Numbered from the stretch's first letter, positions 35,912 to 44,632 are shown. The stretch: 64,000 nucleotides of DNA from Bacillota bacterium (GCA_023435895.1 JAEZLH010000005.1:1-64000); one strand, 5' to 3'. Translations and numbers: made by a program. Notes: a model not told the origin generated them from the letters alone.

Positions 35912-35954
35912 ATTATAACTTATAGTATAGGTAAAAACCATGATTCAAATCACA
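35912..35954 (-). promoter_or_regulatory. fprA promoter with Crp/Fnr box at -41.5
   Basis: Minus strand: the box TGTGATTTGAATCATG (35939-35954) is followed by 21 nt and a perfect -10 TATAAT (35912-35917). The box centre is 29 nt before the -10 hexamer, placing it at about -41.5, the classical class II activator position. There is no good -35, as expected for an activated promoter. The RIC promoter has the same geometry. Confidence 0.75.
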
Positions 35955-35980
35955 TTTTGTACATAATCTTTATAGATTTG

Positions 35981-36096
35981 GTTCTGTTCACTCCCAATTT
36001 AGAACTTGGTATAATGATTACGATAAATGATTTCCAAAGAGGAGTATTTGAATTCTTCTTAATCATATCCTCAACTTTGACTGGGAGGAACAGTAG
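35981..36096. repeat. palindromic intergenic element, copy C
   Basis: A 116-bp unit whose two ends are imperfect inverted repeats of about 37 bp. The left end runs TTCTGTTCACTCCCAATTTA and on to AATGATT; the right end, read on the other strand, runs CTACTGTTCCTCCCAGTCAA and on to GGATATGATT. The right end matches copies A (3437) and B (13389). No coding frame. Confidence 0.65.
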
Positions 36097-36205
36097 CACA
36101 GATTTGTTTAAACGTTAAATTCCCACAGTGTAAAACAGGGTTTTGAAACACTTCACAAAATCCTTAAGAAATACTTAATATTTCATTAAAATCATCTGTA
36201 CTCTA

Positions 36206-36233
36206 TTGTTTCATTTTTCCATTCATGTATAAT
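36206..36233 (+). promoter_or_regulatory. sigma-A promoter of the DUF3137-lemA operon
   Basis: -35 TTGTTT (36206-36211), a 16-nt spacer and a perfect -10 TATAAT (36228-36233), 33 bases before the GTG start. Confidence 0.6.
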
Positions 36234-36265
36234 AATGCTATATTTATAAGATGGGTGGGTAAGTT

Positions 36266-37231
36266 GTGGAACAATCATTTTTACAAATCGAGACGTTAAG
36301 GTGTAGGGTACTCGCCTTATTCAAAAAATCATGTTGGATAGCATTAGCGGTAACTATTATCTTTTCGCTAATTTTAATACCCCAGGAGAATTCCATTTTT
36401 TCCTTTGCTTTGGCTGCAATTATTGGTATAGGTGCCGGTTTCCTAGCAGCATATCTTATGGGCTTCTTTCGTGCAAGCAAGGAATATGCGCGCCAGTTTA
36501 AAGCTGCTTTTGTTGAAATACCAATGAATCATACTTTCTCCCATGTGTTTTATGATGGTGAAAAAGGGTTAAATCAGGATCTTATTCGCCACACTGGAAT
36601 TATGGCGTTAGGAAATATTTATCACTCCAACGATTATGTGAGTGGAAGCTACCGGGATGTTCACTTTACAAGAGCTGATGTTATAATTCAACAGCATGTA
36701 AGCACCGGTAAGACCTCCTATACAGTGACGTATTTGAATGGGCGTTGGCTAATCTTTGATTTTAATAAAAATTTTCATTTTGATTTGCAGATTATCGATA
36801 AAGATTTCATTGCTTCTCAAAAGAAAAATTCTATCTTTACAGAGAGCAACGAACGGCGACATAGAATCAAGCTGGAGGATATGGAGTTCAATGAGCTTTT
36901 TCAGGTATACTGTCAAGATGATCATGAAGCCTATTATATATTAACACCCCAGTTTATGGCTGTATTAAAGGAACTGAAGGAAACCCTTGGGGGAGCGCTT
37001 ATGTTAGGCTTTATTGATAATCAGCTTCATGTAGCTATTCATACAAATAAAGATGCCATGGAGCCAAAATTGTTTGAAAAGCCGGACTTTAACAGGATAC
37101 AACAGGAAGTGCAAGGAGAAATTGATGTTATCATCAATATCATTGATAGCTTAGAGTTAGATAGAGACCTTTATTGTAAAGCATCGCGCAGTTCACAAAC
37201 AGCCTGCGCATCCGAATTCAGAGGGGAGTAA
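36266..37231 (+). CDS. DUF3137-type membrane protein, LemA partner
   Basis: 321 residues from a GTG at 36266; the ribosome binding site is weak (GGTGGG). Two membrane segments (about 23-41 and 46-66) precede a cytoplasmic domain. In that domain the pattern of strands FSHVFYDGEKGLNQDLIRHTG, VSTGKTSYTVTYLNGRWLIFDFNKNF and GGALMLGFIDNQLHVAIHTNKDAMEPKLF fits DUF3137. Genes of this family commonly neighbour lemA, and here the lemA TTG lies 5 nt after the stop codon. The pair probably forms one membrane complex of unknown job. Confidence 0.75.
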   Translation: MEQSFLQIETLRCRVLALFKKSCWIALAVTIIFSLILIPQENSIFSFALAAIIGIGAGFLAAYLMGFFRASKEYARQFKAAFVEIPMNHTFSHVFYDGEKGLNQDLIRHTGIMALGNIYHSNDYVSGSYRDVHFTRADVIIQQHVSTGKTSYTVTYLNGRWLIFDFNKNFHFDLQIIDKDFIASQKKNSIFTESNERRHRIKLEDMEFNELFQVYCQDDHEAYYILTPQFMAVLKELKETLGGALMLGFIDNQLHVAIHTNKDAMEPKLFEKPDFNRIQQEVQGEIDVIINIIDSLELDRDLYCKASRSSQTACASEFRGE

Positions 37232-37236
37232 TCGTA

Positions 37237-37788
37237 TTGAAAGAATTTAGTGGATTTTTTATTATATTAATCATTATCGCAATCGTTATTCTATGGTATA
37301 TTTCTGCCATGAATGACCTTCGGCGTACCTCTGTTAAAGTAGAGGAAGCACTTTCTGACATCGATGTTGCCTTAATCAAACGTCATGATGTATTAACTAA
37401 GATGCTAGATATCACAAAGAGTTATGCCAAATACGAAAAGGAAGTCATGTTTGAAACCATACGGCTTCGTTCCGGCATTAGCAACGCTGAGCGAAACAGT
37501 GCAATCAACACTCTGGATCAGGCAAGCCAGTTCATTCATGCAGTTGCCGAGAATTACCCTCAGTTAAAATCCAGTGAAAACTTTAGGCAATTACAGCTTT
37601 CTGTTATGGATACAGAGGAGCATCTTCAGGCTGCAAGGCGTCTTTATAACGGTAATGTATCCAGACTTAATCAAAAGATCGTCAGCTTCCCTACCAGCTT
37701 TGTTGCAAATAATCTTCATATGAAACAACAAGAATTTTTTGAAGCAGAGGAAGCAAAAAAGCAGGATGTCACAATGGATATTTTCTAA
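37237..37788 (+). CDS. LemA family protein
   Basis: 183 residues from a TTG at 37237 (GGGGAG upstream). One N-terminal membrane segment (about 4-22) is followed by an all-helical domain with the LemA signature: NDLRRTSVKVEEALSDIDVALIKRHDVLTKMLDITKSYAKYEKEVMFETIRLRSG in pattern, and near the end ARRLYNGNVSRLNQKIVSFPTSFVA, the family's YNxxVxxxNxxIxxFPSNxxA motif. The N-terminus is normally outside the cell with the helices inside. Function is unsettled in the family. Co-transcribed with the DUF3137 gene. Confidence 0.93.
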   Translation: MKEFSGFFIILIIIAIVILWYISAMNDLRRTSVKVEEALSDIDVALIKRHDVLTKMLDITKSYAKYEKEVMFETIRLRSGISNAERNSAINTLDQASQFIHAVAENYPQLKSSENFRQLQLSVMDTEEHLQAARRLYNGNVSRLNQKIVSFPTSFVANNLHMKQQEFFEAEEAKKQDVTMDIF

Positions 37789-37883
37789 TTAAGAGATTTT
37801 TGATTGTCCTTATATTTTAATTGTTTGGTGATAAGATTGCTCTCTATCCGAATTTATTTTGCTTCAATTTTATTTTAATACCG

Positions 37884-37961
37884 AAAAAAGGGCTGCAACA
37901 TTATTTTTCTCCAAGAAGTTATGTTACCATATAGCCTTGGAATCCTACTGTTGCAGCCCTT
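37884..37961 (-). terminator. terminator between lemA and the DUF438 gene
   Basis: Stem AAGGGCTGCAACA/TGTTGCAGCCCTT with a loop of about 48 nt that holds an inner CCAAG/CTTGG stem; six T follow on the minus strand. It serves the DUF438 gene, whose stop is about 130 bases away, and may also stop lemA transcripts. The rest of 37789-38093 shows nothing else. Confidence 0.75.
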
Positions 37962-38093
37962 ACATTCTCTTAGAGAATTCTTAATTTCATATCGTTCCTA
38001 TCCATGCATTGTACATCTTCTAGTTCTGTCTGTTTTTCAATTTGGCATCCTAATATTTAATCATATTATTCCTGTATTCAACCATGATGAGCA

Positions 38094-39308
38094 CTATTCA
38101 GACAATAATCTCTTCTCTCCTTGGATTTCCTGAATCGGTTTGATATCCTGCGTCACCTCAAGCACGCCAAGGTATTCACCCTGATCATTTCTTACTGCAT
38201 AATAGCGGATTAATACCAATTTATTACCCATCTTAATCCAAAAGTCCTCATGATCCTTTGCCCCACTCTTGAAATCCTCTACAATCTTTTCTACAATATG
38301 GACGCTTGCCGGTGGATGACAATTGGATACATTCCTTCCGATGATTGCCTTCGTTCTGGGAAAGGTTCTCTCCTTCCCCTCCGAGAAGTATTTCACAAGA
38401 TCGTTCTTATCTACAAAGGTGATATCAAATGGTAGTGTATTAAGGAGCGCGGTTAGTTCCTCTAACTCAAAGTTTCCGGTGGGCAGGCTTATACGACCAG
38501 CTTCCACAGTATTACTCGAAGTTTCACCAGCAATATCCTTATCCTCCTTTGCAGGTGTCCAAACAGGTACTTTCTCTATAAGATAGCCTATTTCCTTACT
38601 TTCATCTGCTATTACCTTCCACTCATCCTGGGTCAGAGTCTCTAATAACATAGGAAGCATGATATTCTCTTCTTTAAATATCATTTCCTTCACCCTGTTG
38701 ATGACTTCTTCTGCCTTTTGCTTTATCTCATCATCACTTTTTTCTTTTTCCTGAATCAGAGCCTTGACCATCTTAATCTCAGCACGGATTTCATCGTCCA
38801 CACCCCACATAACCTTGGGCGGAGCTGTAATACCATACTGCTCCATGTAGGGAAAGAGTAGATTTTCTTTACGCAAGTAGTGGATATGAACCTGATATAA
38901 TTTCTCAAAGCCCTCCAAAAGTTTATCCCTGTTCAGGCATGCCTTATCGTCATACAGGTATGCATCCAGTTCTTTCTCAATGATTTTCTCTATTTGGCGA
39001 TTCTCTCTTATTAATGTATTTGAGGGATGTCCCGGTATTTCTGTCTGATCCTTGGGTTGATGAATCTCCTCAATGGAGCCTTTGAACACTGCGGCATGTA
39101 CGTCACAGAGTCTTTGAATTTCTTCCACCGGAAGTCCTTCTCTAATTAAAGCACCCTCCGCCTCTGAAATCTCTGTTGCGCTCACTCCCTGAAATGCCTC
39201 TTCAAACTGCTCCTTCACCTCTTCCACTGATTTTCCGTTATGAAGCTGTTTTATAATTTCTTTAATCGTCTGTTGACGATATTCTCTATTATTAATAAAT
39301 TCGCTCAT
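38094..39308 (-). CDS. DUF438 / hemerythrin / PAS protein
   Basis: 404 residues from the ATG at 39308 (GGAGG 5 nt upstream). DUF438 (about 1-75: TIKEIIKQLHNGKSVEEVKEQF, then ALIREGLPVEEIQRLCDVHAAVF), a hemerythrin HHE domain (about 85-240, with HIHYLRKENLLFPYMEQYG and KEENIMLPMLLETL), then a PAS-like domain (about 270-404: LLNTLPFDITFVDKNDLVKYFSEG, later LVLIRYYAVRNDQGEYLGVLEVTQDI). The set suggests sensing or scavenging of O2 or NO by a diiron site. It follows RIC and DUF1858 genes on the same strand, most likely in one operon. Confidence 0.9.
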   Translation of the reverse strand: MSEFINNREYRQQTIKEIIKQLHNGKSVEEVKEQFEEAFQGVSATEISEAEGALIREGLPVEEIQRLCDVHAAVFKGSIEEIHQPKDQTEIPGHPSNTLIRENRQIEKIIEKELDAYLYDDKACLNRDKLLEGFEKLYQVHIHYLRKENLLFPYMEQYGITAPPKVMWGVDDEIRAEIKMVKALIQEKEKSDDEIKQKAEEVINRVKEMIFKEENIMLPMLLETLTQDEWKVIADESKEIGYLIEKVPVWTPAKEDKDIAGETSSNTVEAGRISLPTGNFELEELTALLNTLPFDITFVDKNDLVKYFSEGKERTFPRTKAIIGRNVSNCHPPASVHIVEKIVEDFKSGAKDHEDFWIKMGNKLVLIRYYAVRNDQGEYLGVLEVTQDIKPIQEIQGEKRLLSE

Positions 39309-39400
39309 ATTTGCCTCCATTCCTGCGCAAGTACTCTACCCATTTAATTTGTACTGAGGATTACTTCTTTTACATTTTGCGATGGCGTAACCTTCTCATC

Positions 39401-39628
39401 CTATCTCATCACTTCAAAACCATGTTCCTGAAAGGTCTTAATAATCTCCTCCATTGGTATCTTCTTTAGAGCCGCTCCCTTCGGAAGCGTCATAAATCTA
39501 CCGGCTGTTTTAAGCATCCCCGGCTTTGTGATATCCGTAAAGCCCAGTCCAGCAAGTATGTCGATTATCTCCGGATATTCACCCACAAGCTCATATATGG
39601 TTTTACCCATATCAATCATTTTATTCAT
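39401..39628 (-). CDS. DUF1858 domain protein
   Basis: 75 residues. The ATG follows AAAGGGG. DUF1858 pattern: IDMGKTIYELVGEYPEIIDILAGLGF at 5-30, then LKTAGRFMTLPKGAALKKIPMEEIIKTFQEHGFEV. The domain is often fused to or encoded beside hemerythrin and RIC proteins, and it lacks the CCxG cysteines that RIC has in the matching region. It lies between the RIC gene (69 nt upstream) and the DUF438 gene (92 nt downstream), which supports a shared operon and a role in iron-sulfur or NO stress response. Confidence 0.88.
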   Translation of the reverse strand: MNKMIDMGKTIYELVGEYPEIIDILAGLGFTDITKPGMLKTAGRFMTLPKGAALKKIPMEEIIKTFQEHGFEVMR

Positions 39629-39697
39629 AGAATACCCCTTTCATGGGATTTCATGCTTACATCAATGCTAAATTGATGACTGTCAGTTCTGTGTATC

Positions 39698-40387
39698 TTA
39701 TCTGGGACGATACGCCTTTAGCAAAATATTGTTTTCTAAGTGAATATGCTGATGAAGATCATCCTCCATCTCCTCCAGTAGCTGATAGGTTCTCTCAAAG
39801 GTTTGGCAGGCATCCGCGGGAAGCTGATAATTTCTTGTAATCACTCTCATCTGTTGTAACAATTCCCCTGCAGCCTCATGTTCCTCCATAATGGTTTTCG
39901 TCAGCCGGACTATCTCCTGCTTGTTGTTATCCTCATCATTAAAGTCCGGGAATAACATGCTCTCTTCCTTTAGCAAATGCTGTTCCAAGTCTGTCTTTAG
40001 CACACCATACACTCGGTATAGATCAAATAGTTCCCCATGCTTTTTGCCATGAACACGAAGCAGCGTATTTAAGTAATTCAAAATCTCCGGAAGTACCTTT
40101 CTCATGTATACATGATGGCTATCTTCAATATATACCGTAAGCTCCTCCGGGCTCATTTCGTCAAAACGATTGCCCTTCCCCTCATATCCTGATATCCGCT
40201 CCTGATAAAGCTGGTCTAACTGCTCGTACAAAGCCACTCTATCTACCTTCTGTTCTTCGATTACAGCGTCAAGCTTTCGGTGCCCTCCACAACAAAAATC
40301 AATTCCGAACTTTTTAAACACCTCGGTTGCCTTCGGTAATTCCACTACCACTTCACCAATGGATGCATTCTTATCTTGATATTTCAT
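39698..40387 (-). CDS. ric: iron-sulfur cluster repair di-iron protein RIC (ScdA/YtfE family)
   Basis: 229 residues from the ATG at 40387 (GAGGAGG 8 nt upstream). The N-terminal ScdA_N domain has the two-Cys motif FGIDFCCGGHRKL (about 28-40). It is followed by the hemerythrin-like four-helix bundle with the diiron His/Glu ligands: YIEDSHHVYMRKVLP, RVHGKKHGELF, EQHLLKEESMLFP, EEHEAAGELL and DLHQHIHLENNIL. RIC proteins restore iron-sulfur clusters damaged by NO or oxidants. It is first in the RIC-DUF1858-DUF438 set, with a Crp/Fnr-boxed promoter. Confidence 0.94.
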   Translation of the reverse strand: MKYQDKNASIGEVVVELPKATEVFKKFGIDFCCGGHRKLDAVIEEQKVDRVALYEQLDQLYQERISGYEGKGNRFDEMSPEELTVYIEDSHHVYMRKVLPEILNYLNTLLRVHGKKHGELFDLYRVYGVLKTDLEQHLLKEESMLFPDFNDEDNNKQEIVRLTKTIMEEHEAAGELLQQMRVITRNYQLPADACQTFERTYQLLEEMEDDLHQHIHLENNILLKAYRPR

Positions 40388-40470
40388 ATTATTATCCTCC
40401 TCATCATTCTTATCCTGCATTTAAGCAGCTATTCTATTAAAATGTGTTTCAAGTACTTCCTTATGACCAC

Positions 40471-40513
40471 ATTATAGAATGTAAGAAGAATAATTTCTGT
40501 GATTACAATCACA
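40471..40513 (-). promoter_or_regulatory. RIC operon promoter with Crp/Fnr box at -41.5
   Basis: Minus strand: TGTGATTGTAATCACA (40498-40513), a full TGTGA-N6-TCACA palindrome, then 21 nt, then a perfect -10 TATAAT (40471-40476). The box centre is 29 nt before the -10, i.e. about -41.5, with no -35 hexamer needed. The same arrangement is found before fprA. Confidence 0.82.
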
Positions 40514-40635
40514 TTATGGAGAGAATTTTGAGCTAATGTTAATAATAAGATTCGAGAATTATAACTCCTATCATTTAGAGCTTATGGTTAATAAACTCTG
40601 TTGCATACGCTATTGATTTGAGAATATTTCAAATG

Positions 40636-41358
40636 CTATACAATGAAATCATTTCCTTCTTCCAAGGCTTCTTTATTCAAGATTATTAATGATTTATTAG
40701 ATATAGTACGAATGATATTCTCACTTTCTAACTGACTTAATTTACGGCTGACCGTTTCTCTGGCTACCCCAAGATAGTTCGCCATCCCTTCCCTACTAAG
40801 GGGCAATCGGATTATAATTCCTTCCTTCCCCTGATTGCCGTATTTCTCACAATAATCCAGAAGGAGAGCATTAATTCTCAAATCCACATTTCTTACTCCC
40901 ATGCTTTGCATGGAATGTTCCAGTCGAAGCATCCTTTTACCAAGCTCTTCAATAATCTTAATTCCCATACCCGGATACTGAAGAAGCAATTGTTGAAAAT
41001 GTTCCTTGGATAACATACATATCTTTACTTCTTCTAACGCCTCCACATAATAGGACGCTTTTCTTTGGGTCAGGAGATACTGCTCACCGAAGAAATCACC
41101 CTCTGTGAAGAGATAGAGAATCTGTTCCCGGCCCTCTGGAGTATATTTGTAGGCCTTCACATTTCCCTCATTAATGATTACAATAGAATCCAATCCATCT
41201 CCTAATGAAAATATTAATTCTCCTTTACGATAATTCTTATGTTGAATCAGCTCGGATATCTTTATCATCTCCTCGTGATTTAAACCTCCGAAGATTGGAA
41301 CTTTATGCATACACAAACGATTATTACAATGGGAACAATTATGGCATTGAACTGACAT
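40636..41358 (-). CDS. Crp/Fnr family transcriptional regulator with N-terminal cysteine cluster
   Basis: 240 residues. A cNMP-binding-type beta barrel (about 20-135) contains GELIFSLGDGLDSIVIINEGNVKAYKY and GDFFGEQYLL. A long dimer helix follows, then a Crp-type HTH (about 188-215: LSREGMANYLGVARETVSRKLSQLE). Before the barrel, C5, C8, C11 and C16 (CHNCSHCNNRLC) could bind an iron-sulfur cluster, as in FNR-like O2/NO sensors; the spacing is not that of E. coli FNR. Residues typical of cAMP binding are absent. It probably activates fprA and the RIC operon, whose promoters carry matching boxes. Confidence 0.9.
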   Translation of the reverse strand: MSVQCHNCSHCNNRLCMHKVPIFGGLNHEEMIKISELIQHKNYRKGELIFSLGDGLDSIVIINEGNVKAYKYTPEGREQILYLFTEGDFFGEQYLLTQRKASYYVEALEEVKICMLSKEHFQQLLLQYPGMGIKIIEELGKRMLRLEHSMQSMGVRNVDLRINALLLDYCEKYGNQGKEGIIIRLPLSREGMANYLGVARETVSRKLSQLESENIIRTISNKSLIILNKEALEEGNDFIV

Positions 41359-41390
41359 ATGAGCTTCTCCTTCCTTAACTATTTATTCCT

Positions 41391-41415
41391 ATTATACACT
41401 GAAATTGTGGTTTCA
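41391..41415 (-). promoter_or_regulatory. Crp/Fnr gene promoter with overlapping dyad
   Basis: A perfect -10 TATAAT (41391-41396) lies 3 nt downstream of the dyad TGAAACCACAATTTCA (41400-41415; TGAAA-N6-TTTCA). A factor bound there would sit between -35 and -10 and block transcription. Whether it is an autorepression site of this regulator is inference. The rest of 41416-41563 shows nothing else. Confidence 0.45.
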
Positions 41416-41563
41416 AAAATATAGTATACAGGGTAATTACATAACAATATTATTGGTGATATTATTTGTACCGTCACTATTATAAAGTTTCATGATTTCA
41501 AAAAGAATATTTTCTACTAACCGTGTATGTTAAATATTTGTACATGCCTATAAGAATGCCTAT

Positions 41564-41610
41564 AAAAAAAGGACCTTCCCCGGTGCAAATCCCGGACAAT
41601 GTCCTTTTTC
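41564..41610 (-). terminator. terminator of the MFS transporter gene
   Basis: AAAAAGGAC/GTCCTTTTT stem with inner CCGG/CCGG pairing, followed on the minus strand by seven T; about 120 bases after the stop codon at 41729. Confidence 0.85.
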
Positions 41611-41728
41611 AAGTTCGATTGTCAAGCCTATCTTAATGCCATGACAATCTGCATATAGCATGAAACATTATATGATAGTTCTTTTAATTATTAAGTCTTT
41701 TTCACTAAATAGCTACCTATCTTACCGC

Positions 41729-43033
41729 CTAGGATTCCCCTTCTGCATATTGGGTACAGACGGTTTCTATTCCTTCATCAACTTCCTTCTTCTTACCCCG
41801 CATATAGATTGTGAACATACCCGCTGTTGCTAAAAGCGACAGTACAAATACCAGCATCCATATATATTGAATTCCAGCCTCCTGAATAAACTTACCTGCC
41901 ATGGAGGTACCACATGCCGCACCGATTGACCAACTCAGAGAACCAATTGCACTAAATCTGGCTCTGAAATTACTGGGACTATTATCAGCAAGATATACTC
42001 CAAAGTTCGTTACCACCAGAATTTCACCTAAAGTCCAGATGACCGTAGATAGAATAAAGAGCGGAAAGGTGTTAATAAAGCTTAGCATACCAAAGCCTAC
42101 TGCATAGGTGAGCCCAGCAATGGTGATATTGACTAAGGGTTTCAAATGCTTCGTCATTGCAGTTACGCCTACTGTGAATACAAGTACAGTCACCGCATTC
42201 ACACTCATCAAAATACCAAAGTAACCGGCACCTGCTTTACCAAATACCGCATCGGCAGTCAGAGGCAAAGAGAAGCGATGCTGTGTATAAACAAAACTAT
42301 ATAGAATATATACCGTTAAAAACATTATTATCTCAGGGCGTTTTTTTAATACTGTAAACACATTTCCCTTTTCGACCTTTTCTTTTTCTGTATATACCGT
42401 TTTATGAATGTGCTCGGTCTTTACCTCTTTAATGTTCTTCCAAATCAAGAAAATGGCAATAAAAGAAGTCAATGCGTCTCCAATAAACAGCATTGGAAGA
42501 AAATTGTTAAACAAAAATCCTGCCACAATAGGACCTATTGCTACACCAAGATTAATCCCGATATATTGCAACGAATTGCCCTGTTGCCTCTGATGTGGAG
42601 GAAGAATATCGGTAATAATCGCTTGAATCGGTGCTCTTACTGCTCCACCAAAAAAGGTAGATAGTAAAATCAACACAACAACAGCTCTGGGATCTTTAAT
42701 AAATGCACAAGGAATTAAGCATATTGCAGCACCACTCTGCGCTATCAAATAGGTCTTCTTTCTGCCGAATTCATCCGCCAATTTTCCGCTAATCATTGAG
42801 GATGGTATTCCGATTAAAGATGCAATCGTAACAATAATACCCACTTGACCAAAGGAAAGACCAATTTTGATTGTCAGATACATGGTCAAAAACGGCAATA
42901 CGAACTCTCCAAAGCGATTAATTACAGTTGCCACAAATAATATGTACATATTCTTTGGAAGTCCCTTGTAGGTGTCTAGAATTTTGATTTTGATAACAAT
43001 CATCTCTTTTCTTTTATTTTCTTTTTCTTTCAT
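41729..43033 (-). CDS. MFS transporter
   Basis: 434 residues from an ATG at 43033; no start has a strong ribosome binding site, and an ATG ten codons further in is also possible. Twelve membrane segments with a polar central loop (about 195-220). The MFS signature between segments 2 and 3 reads GKLADEFGRKKTYLIA (about 78-93). The arrangement matches multidrug-type exporters (DHA1-like) but the substrate cannot be told. It is a single-gene unit with its own terminator and no regulator gene directly beside it. Confidence 0.85.
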   Translation of the reverse strand: MKEKENKRKEMIVIKIKILDTYKGLPKNMYILFVATVINRFGEFVLPFLTMYLTIKIGLSFGQVGIIVTIASLIGIPSSMISGKLADEFGRKKTYLIAQSGAAICLIPCAFIKDPRAVVVLILLSTFFGGAVRAPIQAIITDILPPHQRQQGNSLQYIGINLGVAIGPIVAGFLFNNFLPMLFIGDALTSFIAIFLIWKNIKEVKTEHIHKTVYTEKEKVEKGNVFTVLKKRPEIIMFLTVYILYSFVYTQHRFSLPLTADAVFGKAGAGYFGILMSVNAVTVLVFTVGVTAMTKHLKPLVNITIAGLTYAVGFGMLSFINTFPLFILSTVIWTLGEILVVTNFGVYLADNSPSNFRARFSAIGSLSWSIGAACGTSMAGKFIQEAGIQYIWMLVFVLSLLATAGMFTIYMRGKKKEVDEGIETVCTQYAEGES

Positions 43034-43244
43034 GCCTAGTCTTTTTACTATAACACAATCGCAAAACGTAATAAACAAGAAATAATTGTTTCTTTTTTCC
43101 TATTGTTGGTATTTTATTCTATTTTATCCAAACCTACGTTCTAAAAAATGTTTTCTGCAAAAGTGATCTCTGGAATGAAGGTCTCTGGAATAAAAGGATA
43201 CCTTATTTGGTTAATATAACCAAAATACAGCATTAACGATATTA

Positions 43245-44453
43245 TCAATAAGAAAACATCATTTTTGTACCCGGCACTGCGGTAAGAATCCTTCTTGTCA
43301 CAAAGTTTTTTCCGTTCCAACCCAGCTGGTTCTGAATATATCCCAAGGTATCCGCATTATAGATTCCAACCACCCTTTGAATAGCACTCAACTCATAATA
43401 GTTCTCTTTTTCATTGCTTATAAATGGTATGAGTGCGCTTATCGCCTGAACTTCCCCTTTCACCGGCTTAATCAGTTCACCGTTCACGGTATAAAGCTGG
43501 GACAGATAATCCTTACCCTTATCACTGATATCCAATGTAAACATGGTATCTAACTGGGAATTAGATATGCGAACCTTGTATTGGTCTTCATAATCTACTT
43601 TATAGAGGCTTTCCGCATTGTATCGTTCTGAATCAAACAAATCCTTCATGTCATTTCCTAAAAAAGAATAAATATAAAAGTTGCCGTATCCACCACTACC
43701 ACCGGTCTCCATGCTCAACTTTATTTCATCCACCTTATCCTTCGTAAAATCACCAAGAAAAATGGTAGGATTATAGCCCGAATTTATGAATGGAACAATA
43801 ATCTTCGCATTCTTTGTCTTGCCATCCTCAATAACAATTGAAATATTCATTATGTAAGTGCTCTCATTATTTTCACTTCTTGAACCATATAAGCTGACCT
43901 TATCGGGTACTCCGTCTCCGTTTACATCTCCATATTTGGTATCAATTAACACCTTATTTTCATTCATGGCTCGCAACTGTTTCACATTCGGAGACCTTGT
44001 TACATCATAATCGGCAAAGGTTCCCCAATTTTCCATTGTATTATATTTAGGATTCTTGGATTGGAAGAATACAATAATCGGGGCGAAGTTTAACTCCGGA
44101 TGTGCTTCAAAAAACTCTCTGTCCCCAAAGCGTATGGCTTGCAACGCCAGCGGTAGTTCCCTTCGGAATATAAAATTGCGAATTCCATTCATTCCCCAGG
44201 CTGATGGTCCATCCACATTCAGATATACATAAAAGAGATATCCGCCAACATCATCCACCCATTCCGCCCGTACCTCATCCGCAGTCTCTGTAATATTACT
44301 TTCCTCTATCACCGGACCGATATCCAGGAATAAATCACCTGTAATATCAGAATGGGTCAAGGTATATCTTCTTGGTATGACAGGGTCTGTAGCCGTTACT
44401 CCGTCGTGAAAAGTCACACTTAACTTTTTAGGATCCAGTTTACTCATGGGCAT
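43245..44453 (-). CDS. staygreen-domain protein fused to an FG-GAP/VCBS-like domain
   Basis: 402 residues. AGGAG lies just before the first ATG; the ATG two codons on is an alternative start. Residues 3-165 match the staygreen (SGR) family closely: LDPKKLSVTFHDGVTATDPVIPRRYTLTHSDITGDLFLDIG, then DEVRAEW, FRRELPLALQAIRFGDREFFEAHPELNFAPIIVFFQS and MENWGTFADY in order. Plant SGR removes magnesium from chlorophyll a; homologues occur in non-photosynthetic Bacillota with unknown substrate. Residues about 170-260 carry DVNGDGVPDKVSLYG and GDFTKDKVDEIKLS, FG-GAP or calcium-loop repeats. No signal peptide, so the protein is probably cytoplasmic. Single-gene unit. Confidence 0.85.
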   Translation of the reverse strand: MPMSKLDPKKLSVTFHDGVTATDPVIPRRYTLTHSDITGDLFLDIGPVIEESNITETADEVRAEWVDDVGGYLFYVYLNVDGPSAWGMNGIRNFIFRRELPLALQAIRFGDREFFEAHPELNFAPIIVFFQSKNPKYNTMENWGTFADYDVTRSPNVKQLRAMNENKVLIDTKYGDVNGDGVPDKVSLYGSRSENNESTYIMNISIVIEDGKTKNAKIIVPFINSGYNPTIFLGDFTKDKVDEIKLSMETGGSGGYGNFYIYSFLGNDMKDLFDSERYNAESLYKVDYEDQYKVRISNSQLDTMFTLDISDKGKDYLSQLYTVNGELIKPVKGEVQAISALIPFISNEKENYYELSAIQRVVGIYNADTLGYIQNQLGWNGKNFVTRRILTAVPGTKMMFSY

Positions 44454-44574
44454 TATGCTCCTATATATGTATTTAATATAAATAATATATGCAGGTCGCT
44501 ATCGTTGGGTTACGCCCAGAACATTCCAATGTTAAAATGATTAAGATGTTCTAAATTCCTAATACATTTCCTTA

Positions 44575-44632
44575 GGTACATTCATCTTTTAGGTGCATTC
44601 CTCTTCTAGGTGCATTCCTCTTCTAGCTTTAT
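44575..44632. repeat. short tandem repeat, 18-nt units
   Basis: About 2.5 copies of TAGGTGCATTCCTCTTC in the divergent region between the staygreen gene and spoIID. The rest of 44454-44768 must contain both promoters; I could not assign a sigma-E site with confidence. Confidence 0.6.

Noticed and set aside
36266..37788. Membership of the DUF3137-lemA pair in the oxygen/NO regulon
   Set aside because: Their promoter has a normal -35/-10 and no Crp/Fnr box; proximity alone is not enough.
38094..39308. Sensor kinase interpretation of the PAS-containing DUF438 protein
   Set aside because: No HisKA, HATPase or GGDEF domain follows the PAS-like part.
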